Positions 8,745 to 15,704 of a stretch of DNA of 41,102 bases are shown here, piece by piece. The first letter of the stretch is position 1. Every line of letters begins with the position of its first letter. The notes under the pieces were generated by a model, which worked only from the letters and a program-made list of their open reading frames with translations, did not search any database and was not told the origin of the DNA. Both the position numbers and the translations under genes were made by a program. The stretch is from CAYSDL01 sp964429875. GTDB taxonomy: Bacteria; Fidelibacterota; Marinisomatia; SCGC-AAA003-L08; D37C17. Location of the stretch: positions 1-41,102 of the forward strand of contig CAYSDL010000012.1 in the NCBI GenBank assembly GCA_964429875.1. Reading direction: 5' to 3'.

Positions 8745-9440
8745 ATGAATAAAATTGTTATTTTGTCAGCTGGCCCGGGACTTCCTGAAATTGTTGAAAA
8801 ATATGGACATTCATCAGATTGGATACCTGATGCTTTAACTGATTATGATTTAGATTTTGATATCAGAAAAGTTTACAGCAAAAATTTTGATAATTCTGTT
8901 GATGCTGATGGCTGGATTATTACTGGAAGTAAATATTCTGTGTATGACAATCTAGATTGGATAAAGAACTTAAAAGCATTTTTAAAAAGAATAGTTTATC
9001 TTGATAAACCGATTTTAGGTATATGTTTTGGTCATCAGATATTAGCAGATGTCCTTGGTGGTATTGTAGAAAAAAATCCATTAGGATGGGAACTTGGTTC
9101 ATATAATATAAATCTTACTGAAGAAGGTCAAAAATCTGCTCTTTTCAAAGATGTCCATCCTAACTATGTTTTTTATGAAAGTCACCAAGATTACGTAAAA
9201 AAATTACCTGCGAATTCTATACCATTAGCAAATACTGATAAATCAAACCAATCTTTTAAATATAATAATTCTATTTATGGAGTACAATTCCATCCAGAAT
9301 TTACCTGGGATGTCACTAAAGCCTTGATGGATGCAAGGATTAAAAGGGGAATAAAAGTTGATAATTTAGTACTTAATAAATCAGTTAATGGAAATAAAAT
9401 ATTACATAATTTTATTGATATACTAGAAAGAAGAAAATAA
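8745..9440 (+). CDS. Class I glutamine amidotransferase-like protein
   Basis: A 231-residue single-domain class I glutaminase. The triad is visible: nucleophile Cys94 in GICFGHQ, and His183/Glu185 in QFHPEF. The N-terminal VILSAGPGLPE is like the GMP-synthase-like amidotransferases that stand alone, some of which modify small molecules. No synthetase partner is fused or adjacent, so the acceptor is unknown. It is the first gene of a run of four overlapping or touching genes (8745-12048); its stop overlaps the ABC ATPase start as TAATG. Confidence 0.82.
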   Translation: MNKIVILSAGPGLPEIVEKYGHSSDWIPDALTDYDLDFDIRKVYSKNFDNSVDADGWIITGSKYSVYDNLDWIKNLKAFLKRIVYLDKPILGICFGHQILADVLGGIVEKNPLGWELGSYNINLTEEGQKSALFKDVHPNYVFYESHQDYVKKLPANSIPLANTDKSNQSFKYNNSIYGVQFHPEFTWDVTKALMDARIKRGIKVDNLVLNKSVNGNKILHNFIDILERRK

Positions 9441-10129
9441 TGAAAAATCCTATTTACCAAATTAATAATCTTACATATATAAACAATAATAATACAATTT
9501 TGAACATTAAAAATTTTGAAATACATAGAGGTACTTGCTATATGTTTAGTGGAAATATGGCTTCAGGTAAGTCTTTGTTATTAGATACTCTTACTAAAAA
9601 TGTAAAAAAATACAATGGTAATATTCTTTATAATGATAAAAATTTAAACACATATTCAAAAAAAATATACAATAATGACATAGCCGTAGTATCACAAAGT
9701 GTTAAAATGCCTTATTTTAAGACTGTTAAGGAATATTTGATCAATGAAATATCAAAAAAACATAATGATACAACTTTAGAGAAAAAATTAAATAACATCA
9801 TTACTGTAATGGACATTAAGTATCTACTAGATAAAAAAGTAAGATCTTTGTCACCTAGTCAAACTAGATGGATTGAATTAGCATCCAAAATTGCTTCTTA
9901 CCCAAAAATATTATTTATTGATGAAATTGAACAACATTTAAGTAAAAAGAACATGGAGTCATTATCAAAAATATTATATAGAAAATGTAATTATGATGGA
10001 GTTACATTGATAGCAACTACTCAAAACCCTGAAATGTTTTCAAACTTAATATCTGTAAATATCACTCTCAATCAAGGAAGAATTACTAAAGTTAGATCAT
10101 TTACACATAAAACAAAAAAACATAGGTAA
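9440..10129 (+). CDS. Divergent ABC-type ATPase
   Basis: A 229-residue ABC nucleotide-binding domain. Walker A is GNMASGKS (38-45), the Q-loop glutamine is Gln86 (VVSQS), the signature is LSPSQ (137-141) in place of LSGGQ, and Walker B is ILFIDE (157-162). The usual switch histidine after Walker B appears replaced (ATTQNPE, where most have ATHD). The order of motifs is complete, but several consensus residues are altered. It probably powers or regulates the membrane protein encoded next. The C-terminal 25 codons overlap the open frame of that gene, including an A7 run at 10114-10120. Family within ABC proteins is not clear. Confidence 0.75.
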   Translation: MKNPIYQINNLTYINNNNTILNIKNFEIHRGTCYMFSGNMASGKSLLLDTLTKNVKKYNGNILYNDKNLNTYSKKIYNNDIAVVSQSVKMPYFKTVKEYLINEISKKHNDTTLEKKLNNIITVMDIKYLLDKKVRSLSPSQTRWIELASKIASYPKILFIDEIEQHLSKKNMESLSKILYRKCNYDGVTLIATTQNPEMFSNLISVNITLNQGRITKVRSFTHKTKKHR

Positions 10130-10130
10130 A

Positions 10131-11384
10131 ATTAATCATATTAAATGGGTTTTTGTTTTTGCTATCACTATAGTAATAGTTTATTTATTTGCAGGTAGAT
10201 TTTACAATAATTGGATTTATTTAAATAATAATACTATTGAAAATGAAATAATAGATATAGTATTAAAAAAGGATTTAATATTAACTAAAAATGAGTTAAG
10301 TGACAGATTTATAATATTTGAAGATGTAGATAATATTTTTTTTAATAATGAGCAGGAACAAAAAATTAAAAATAATATAAAAACTTTAGACATCGAAAAA
10401 GTAGAAAATTTAATTAGTTTTGTAAAAAAACCTTCATTAGCTCATTTAATAAAAACAATATCTTCAAAAGTAAATTTATATACAGAAAATATAAATCATA
10501 TTGAACGTTATCAATATTATGATTTTATCAAGTTCCAAAAATTATTATCTCACATTAAAGACTATTTAAATGCTCAAAGTGACTTTATACTGAATGATTT
10601 TATCCAAACTATTTTTACAGAGGATGTTTATGATTTGAATAATTTAGGACAAATGGTTATTACTATAACACCAAGAAAAAATTTCAGTAGTTATTTTGAA
10701 AAAGAAGATTATTTCACATTGCTTTATAAATCAATAGGTGATTTTGATAGGTATTGTAATTGTATCGATCAAGTAACTTTTTATAATAAATATCTTTATG
10801 ATAGGTATACTTTATTTGATAATGCTTATTTAAAATCTGATTTTAAAAATGTTGCTATAAATTATTATGACGATATTGAAAGTATGAAAAATTATCTTAA
10901 ATCATCATCTGGTGAAGATAATAATATAAGGTCTATTTTAAATTACATAACAATCGATAAATTGGTGGGACATAGATATAAAATAATTAGAAAACTTAAT
11001 ATAGATTATAAGAATTATAATCGTAAAAACTATAGTGATTCTCAAGATGTAAATATATTAGATGAATTATTGTTACTTGAATCTGCTTTGTATGATTTTA
11101 ATCAACAATATAGTTCTGATAAACAATTATCTAAATATAATATTGATAAAATTAATAATATTTCAATTTTGCACATATCAAAAATAATCGATTTGATTGA
11201 TAATAATATTTACGGTTTACATTTACTGATGAGTGAATATAATAAAAAATTAATAAATTATATTAATGAAGTGGCAAACTTAGAGGCGATTGATATTGAA
11301 TATATTCATAAAAATATAAAATCAATGTATTATGATCTAGATAAAAGTAAATGGATTTTAAGAGAGTATAGAAATGAGATGTGA
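10131..11384 (+). CDS. Single-pass membrane protein, non-standard start
   Basis: An open frame of about 417 codons with no ATG, GTG or TTG between the upstream in-frame stop (10056-10058) and a TTG at 10635. The upstream part clearly codes: right after the ABC gene's stop it encodes a membrane helix (WVFVFAITIVIVYLFAG) after a short basic head. About 380 mostly helical, Asn/Lys/Tyr-rich residues follow, presumably periplasmic. Candidate starts are ATT at 10131 or 10140, or ATA at 10122. Alternatively it is fused to the ABC ATPase by a one-base slip on the A7 run (10114-10120). I recognise no family. It overlaps the next gene by 11 bp. Confidence 0.6.
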   Translation: MNHIKWVFVFAITIVIVYLFAGRFYNNWIYLNNNTIENEIIDIVLKKDLILTKNELSDRFIIFEDVDNIFFNNEQEQKIKNNIKTLDIEKVENLISFVKKPSLAHLIKTISSKVNLYTENINHIERYQYYDFIKFQKLLSHIKDYLNAQSDFILNDFIQTIFTEDVYDLNNLGQMVITITPRKNFSSYFEKEDYFTLLYKSIGDFDRYCNCIDQVTFYNKYLYDRYTLFDNAYLKSDFKNVAINYYDDIESMKNYLKSSSGEDNNIRSILNYITIDKLVGHRYKIIRKLNIDYKNYNRKNYSDSQDVNILDELLLLESALYDFNQQYSSDKQLSKYNIDKINNISILHISKIIDLIDNNIYGLHLLMSEYNKKLINYINEVANLEAIDIEYIHKNIKSMYYDLDKSKWILREYRNEM

Positions 11385-12048
11385 TTATTTATTAATTATA
11401 GTATTTGTATTTATCTCAATTATTAAGGGAAATGCTATGGTATATACTGAAGATTTGAATTCTTTAGGATTTTCTTTTTCATTCATTAGAGATAATGAAG
11501 AAATAGTTAATTCTAATGATGAAAGCGAAAAAATAAATTCAGATATGTTGGAATTTAGCCTTGGCTATCTTTTGAAAGGTAAATATGAATTTAATTTTCT
11601 ATACAAGGATATTAAAGATTTACCTAATGGATATATGCTGCCATTTATTGGTAGCTACAACCTACTTAAATTTGATTATCATTTAAAAGAGAGAGAAAAA
11701 TTCCCATTGAATTTTAATTTTGGTATAAGTTTTGGTGAATGTTTTTCTAATTCATTTAATTCTTTTAGTTATAAGTTTGCATTTTATAAAATGTTTAAAA
11801 ATCAAGATTATCCTATTACGCCATATTTATTTTTAGAAAATTCTACTTACGAATTTATTCTAGATACCGTAAAGTATGAAAAAATATTTATGCATAATAA
11901 AATTGGAGGAGTAATTTCCCTTCCAGTAAAAAGTGATGACAATAGTTCAATTCATGATATCATCTGGATAGACATTCATTTAAACGAAATAAAACAAGAT
12001 TTGTTTTTAGGCCTTTCTATAGGACTTGCACACCCAATTTCTCTGTAA
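11374..12048 (+). CDS. Exported protein, likely outer-membrane beta-barrel
   Basis: A 224-residue protein with a signal-peptide-like N-terminus (LLIIVFVFISIIKGNAM, about residues 6-22). It then shows alternating strands with aromatic residues (LEFSLGYLL, YEFNFLYKD, FNFNFGISFG) and a C-terminus FLGLSIGLAHPISL, like the last strands of a small outer-membrane barrel. Family not recognised. It starts inside the end of the preceding membrane-protein gene (11-bp overlap) with a purine-rich AGAGAG upstream, so it belongs to the same transcription unit. A cytoplasmic ATPase, a membrane-spanning partner and an outer-membrane component are thus encoded together. Confidence 0.55.
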   Translation: MRCDYLLIIVFVFISIIKGNAMVYTEDLNSLGFSFSFIRDNEEIVNSNDESEKINSDMLEFSLGYLLKGKYEFNFLYKDIKDLPNGYMLPFIGSYNLLKFDYHLKEREKFPLNFNFGISFGECFSNSFNSFSYKFAFYKMFKNQDYPITPYLFLENSTYEFILDTVKYEKIFMHNKIGGVISLPVKSDDNSSIHDIIWIDIHLNEIKQDLFLGLSIGLAHPISL

Positions 12049-12085
12049 AATATTTGTTTCTTAGTAATTATAATGTAAGTATATT

Positions 12086-12103
12086 ATACCGACTAGTCGG
12101 TAT
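12086..12103. promoter_or_regulatory. Palindromic TetR-family operator over the fad promoter
   Basis: ATACCGACTAGTCGGTAT is a perfect 18-bp palindrome. Its core, ACCGACTAGTCGGT, is the type of site bound by many TetR-family regulators, including fatty-acid-responsive ones. It overlaps a -10-like TATTAT (12082-12087) and ends three bases before the TetR start codon. Binding would block transcription of the regulator and the fad genes. Repression relieved by an acyl-CoA is the expected logic for this gene content, but the ligand is inferred. Confidence 0.8.
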
Positions 12104-12106
12104 GTA

Positions 12107-12700
12107 ATGAGAGATAATAAAAGTAAAGATAATAGTAAAAATCAAATTTTAGATGCTGCACTAAAGGTGTTTGTAAATAAAGGGTATTCACAAACAAGGA
12201 TGGATGATATTGTTGAAATATCAGGTTTGAGCAAGGGAGCAATATATCATCATTATGAAAGTAAAAAGGACTTATTTCTATCATTGATAGAACATTGGGA
12301 AAATTATTTTTTCCCGGATATTTTTAATAAAAATATTAAAGATAAAAATCCCGATGATATATTAAGAGAAATAGTTAATGATATTGTTAATACTTTCAAT
12401 AATAGAAAATATGTTTTTTTGGCAGAGCTAGAATTTTGGTCATTAGCAAATCATGATGAGAAAGTTAGAGACAGGACAAAGGCGCTATATGTTAAACTAT
12501 TACAGTTGTTTAGATCAGTAATTAATAAAGGTATTAAATCTGGCCAGTATAAAAAAATAAATCTTGATGTAGCTGCACTTTCTGTCATGACATCATTACA
12601 AGGAGTGATTTGGTTCAGTATATTCGAAGATTCAAATTTATCAGCTGAAGACTATTTAAATGATGTTATAGAATTTATTATACATGGATTTAAAAAATAA
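12107..12700 (+). CDS. TetR/AcrR-family regulator of the fad operon
   Basis: A 197-residue regulator. The N-terminal helix-turn-helix spans about residues 12-58 (ILDAALKVFVNKGY, TRMDDIVEISGLSKGAIYHH, YESKKDLF). The C-terminal ligand-binding helical domain ends with a TetR_C-like segment (ALSVMTSLQGVIWFS). It is the first gene of the fad operon and lies immediately after a perfect palindrome, which makes it the likely autorepressor of beta-oxidation, comparable to the B. subtilis FadR arrangement. There is no SD before its ATG, and the short distance to the -10 element implies a very short leader. Confidence 0.9.
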   Translation: MRDNKSKDNSKNQILDAALKVFVNKGYSQTRMDDIVEISGLSKGAIYHHYESKKDLFLSLIEHWENYFFPDIFNKNIKDKNPDDILREIVNDIVNTFNNRKYVFLAELEFWSLANHDEKVRDRTKALYVKLLQLFRSVINKGIKSGQYKKINLDVAALSVMTSLQGVIWFSIFEDSNLSAEDYLNDVIEFIIHGFKK

Positions 12701-12713
12701 TTAAGGAGTTTAA

Positions 12714-14558
12714 ATGAGTTCAGAAATTAAGGAAAAAATTAATTCTGATTTATTGTCATTGTTGAAAAACACAGATTTTAAAAAATATTATGGTCGTGGT
12801 GGATCTTTTCTTGTTACACCTTTAGATGAAGGTGAGATATTTTCTAAAGAGATGTTTTCTGAAGATCAAAAAATGTTTGCAAATGCTGCTTATGAGTATG
12901 CAACAACACGAATGAAACCATTGAAGGATGATCTCAAAAAGTTGAATAAAGAATTGACCATGGAAATTGTCAAGGAGTGGGGAGAGATGGGATTTCTTGG
13001 TGTTGATGTCCCTGAAGAATATGGCGGCTCCAACCTTGATAAAACTACAGCTGCTATTGTAGTAGATTATTTAGCATTTTCAGAATGCTCATCAATTATG
13101 GTTACCCTTGGTGCTCATAGTGGTATAGGTACGCTACCAATTGTATGGTATGGTAATGAAACACAAAAGAAAAAATATCTTCCAAAACTTACATCAGGTG
13201 AAATTTTGTCATGTTATGCACTAACAGAGCCGAATGCTGGCTCTGATGCCATGAATGGTGAAACAGCTGCGTATTTAAATAAAGAAGAAACTCATTATAT
13301 ATTGAATGGTCAAAAAATTTATATAACAAATGGATCATGGGCAGATGTATGTATTACATTTGCTAAAGTTGATGGGAAAATGACTTCATTTATAATCGAT
13401 AAGGATTGTTCAGGTTGGGTTGTTGGAGCAGAAGAAAAGAAAATGGGAATTAAAGGTTCATCAACTGCAACATTATTTTTTGAAGATTGTAAAGTTCCTA
13501 CAGAAAATATGCTTGGTGAAGTTGGCGAAGGTGGTCATATAGCTTTAAATGTTTTATATGCTGGTAGGTGGAAGCTAGGGTTTTCTTCAGCTGCTGGTTG
13601 TAAAACTGGCATGAAAATAGCATATGATTTTTCTTTAGAACGTAAACAATTTTCTAGGTCAATATCAAACTTTGGTATGATAAAAAATAAGTTTTCAAAA
13701 ATGATTGTAAAAACTTGGGAATCAGATACTGTTAATTATGCAACTACTGGATCAATTGATTCTTCTATTAAAAAATTAGATAAAACTCATCCAAAATATT
13801 TTGAAGCTGTTCAAAAGATAATAGAAGATCATGCCATAGAAGCAAGTATTTGTAAAGTACTTGGATCTGAAGCCTTAGCTTTCTGTGCAGATGAAGGAGT
13901 TCAAATTTTTGGTGGAGCTGGTTTTATCGAAGAGTATCCTGTCGCTGGATTTTATCGAGATGAAAGAATAAATAGAATTTTCGAAGGAACTAATGAAATT
14001 AATCGATTGCTTATTTCTAGTATTTTTCTTAAAAAATCTATATTAGAAGAACTCCCAATAAGAGATGTTATTTTTGAACGTTTAAATAATATAAAATCTA
14101 TATCAAAATTTTCAGATGACCATGAGCTATCTAAAGAAATAGATTTAATCGAATATTCAAGAACTTTAATGCTGGTGACATTGAATAATTTAATTAATGT
14201 TTATGGCCAAGATTTGAAAAATGAACAATGGGTTTTAGAGCCTTTTGCTGATATCGTGATTGCATTTTCTGTTATGCATATGGGTTTTTTAAGATATAAT
14301 CAATTAAAAGATAATGAATATAAACAAAAAACCCTGCCTGTTCTTAAATATTCTATAGATAGAAATTTTATAAAATTAATGCAAAAAGTAAAAGATGTTA
14401 ATGATTCTATTTTAGAAAAGATCGATAGTAATAGTAAGGAATATTATTTAAATATTATTAATGAGTTTAATTCTTTGAATTATTTTTGTAATTCTATTGA
14501 ATTAAAGAAGTTGATATGTGAAGAGTTTTATAAATATGGAAAATATTATTTAGATTAA
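12714..14558 (+). CDS. fadE: Acyl-CoA dehydrogenase
   Basis: A 614-residue FAD enzyme for the first step of fatty-acid beta-oxidation, acyl-CoA to trans-2-enoyl-CoA, with electrons passed to ETF. Family motifs are YALTEPNAGSDA, GQKIYITNG and the C-terminal IFEGTNEINRLLI, whose Glu is the likely catalytic base in this subgroup. It is longer than short-chain enzymes because of an extra C-terminal domain of about 170 residues, as in B. subtilis FadE. A strong SD, AAGGAG, lies just upstream. No etfAB genes are in the window, so they must lie elsewhere. Confidence 0.93.
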   Translation: MSSEIKEKINSDLLSLLKNTDFKKYYGRGGSFLVTPLDEGEIFSKEMFSEDQKMFANAAYEYATTRMKPLKDDLKKLNKELTMEIVKEWGEMGFLGVDVPEEYGGSNLDKTTAAIVVDYLAFSECSSIMVTLGAHSGIGTLPIVWYGNETQKKKYLPKLTSGEILSCYALTEPNAGSDAMNGETAAYLNKEETHYILNGQKIYITNGSWADVCITFAKVDGKMTSFIIDKDCSGWVVGAEEKKMGIKGSSTATLFFEDCKVPTENMLGEVGEGGHIALNVLYAGRWKLGFSSAAGCKTGMKIAYDFSLERKQFSRSISNFGMIKNKFSKMIVKTWESDTVNYATTGSIDSSIKKLDKTHPKYFEAVQKIIEDHAIEASICKVLGSEALAFCADEGVQIFGGAGFIEEYPVAGFYRDERINRIFEGTNEINRLLISSIFLKKSILEELPIRDVIFERLNNIKSISKFSDDHELSKEIDLIEYSRTLMLVTLNNLINVYGQDLKNEQWVLEPFADIVIAFSVMHMGFLRYNQLKDNEYKQKTLPVLKYSIDRNFIKLMQKVKDVNDSILEKIDSNSKEYYLNIINEFNSLNYFCNSIELKKLICEEFYKYGKYYLD

Positions 14559-14571
14559 AAAGGGAAAGAAA

Positions 14572-15702
14572 ATGAAAAATTCAGTAATAGTTGATGGAGC
14601 TAGAAGTCCTATAGGAATAAAAAATGGAAGTATGGTTGGAATGAGAGCTGATGACTTAGCTTCATATGTTGTAGAAAAATTATTATTAAGAAATTCAACA
14701 ATAGATAATGCATTATATGAAGACTTAGTACTAGGTTGTGCTTTTCCTGAAGGATCACAAGGAATGTTGATTTCAAAAGGTGTATCTATACTATCTGGAC
14801 TACCTGTGACTAGCGCAGCTAAAGTAGTAAATAGATTTTGTGGATCCTCAATGGATGCTGTTCATCAAGTCAGTCAATCTGTATTGTCTGGCGATAGTAT
14901 TTGCGGTATTGCAGGAGGAGTTGAAGATATGTTCCAGGTCCCAATGGGTGGATTTAATCCTAGCTTTCATCCTGACTTATATGAAAAAGAATATTACATG
15001 GGGATGGGAGAAACAGCTGAGAATTTATCTTCAGAGTTAAATATTTCTCGAGATGATCAAGAAGAGTTCGCAATTTCCTCTCATACAAAAGCACTAGAGG
15101 CTCAATCTAAAGGTAAATTTGATAATGAATTAATTGAAATCTCATTTAATGAGCAAAAAATATCTAAAGATGAAGGTCCTAGAAGCCCTGATTTAGATAA
15201 AATTAAATCTTTAGAACCTGCCTTTGATGCGAATGGTACAATTACAGCTGCAACCTCAAGCCCTATATCTATTGGAGCAGCAGCAATGATTATAATGGAT
15301 GAAAATAAATCAAATGAACTTGGATTAAATGCAAAATTTAGAATTAAAAGTAGAGCTATAGCTGGAGTTGATTGGACAAGGATGGGATCAGGTCCATTGC
15401 CAGCCTCTGAGAAAGCTTTAAATAAAGCTGGTTTAAAAATAGAAGATATAGAAGCAATAGAATTAAACGAAGCTTTTGCAGCACAATCTTTATATGTCAT
15501 TAGAAAGGGTGGTTGGAACATTGAACGTGTAAATTTAAATGGTGGTGCAATAGCTCTAGGACACCCATTAGGTTGCTCTGGATCTAGAATAATAATTACA
15601 CTTATGAATGTTATGGAACAAAATGATTTGAATTTAGGTTTAGCAACAATGTGCATAGGTACCGGGCAGGGTATAGCAACAGTAATTGAAAGGATAAATT
15701 AA
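14572..15702 (+). CDS. fadA: Acetyl-CoA C-acyltransferase (3-ketoacyl-CoA thiolase)
   Basis: A 376-residue thiolase for the last step of beta-oxidation. The nucleophile is Cys90 in NRFCGSS. The other catalytic signatures are NEAFAAQ, GGAIALGHPLGCSG (His) and MCIGTGQG (second Cys). Length is slightly under the usual 390. SD-like AAAGGGAAAG precedes the ATG. It lies 13 bp after fadE and 2 bp before fadN, so the three are one operon, with the order E-A-N instead of the Bacillus N-A-E. Confidence 0.94.
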   Translation: MKNSVIVDGARSPIGIKNGSMVGMRADDLASYVVEKLLLRNSTIDNALYEDLVLGCAFPEGSQGMLISKGVSILSGLPVTSAAKVVNRFCGSSMDAVHQVSQSVLSGDSICGIAGGVEDMFQVPMGGFNPSFHPDLYEKEYYMGMGETAENLSSELNISRDDQEEFAISSHTKALEAQSKGKFDNELIEISFNEQKISKDEGPRSPDLDKIKSLEPAFDANGTITAATSSPISIGAAAMIIMDENKSNELGLNAKFRIKSRAIAGVDWTRMGSGPLPASEKALNKAGLKIEDIEAIELNEAFAAQSLYVIRKGGWNIERVNLNGGAIALGHPLGCSGSRIIITLMNVMEQNDLNLGLATMCIGTGQGIATVIERIN

Positions 15703-15704
15703 TT

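Noticed and set aside
10635..11384. A shorter membrane-cluster protein starting at TTG 10635
   Set aside because: The same frame codes without a stop for about 190 codons upstream, including a membrane helix, so the TTG is very probably internal.
12102..12107. An ATG at 12102 as the TetR start
   Set aside because: It is followed at once by TAA; the real start is the next ATG at 12107, which gives a normal TetR N-terminus.
15102..15656. A 184-codon minus-strand open frame opposite the thiolase gene
   Set aside because: Same reason: it lies within fadA and its composition is that of an antisense shadow.
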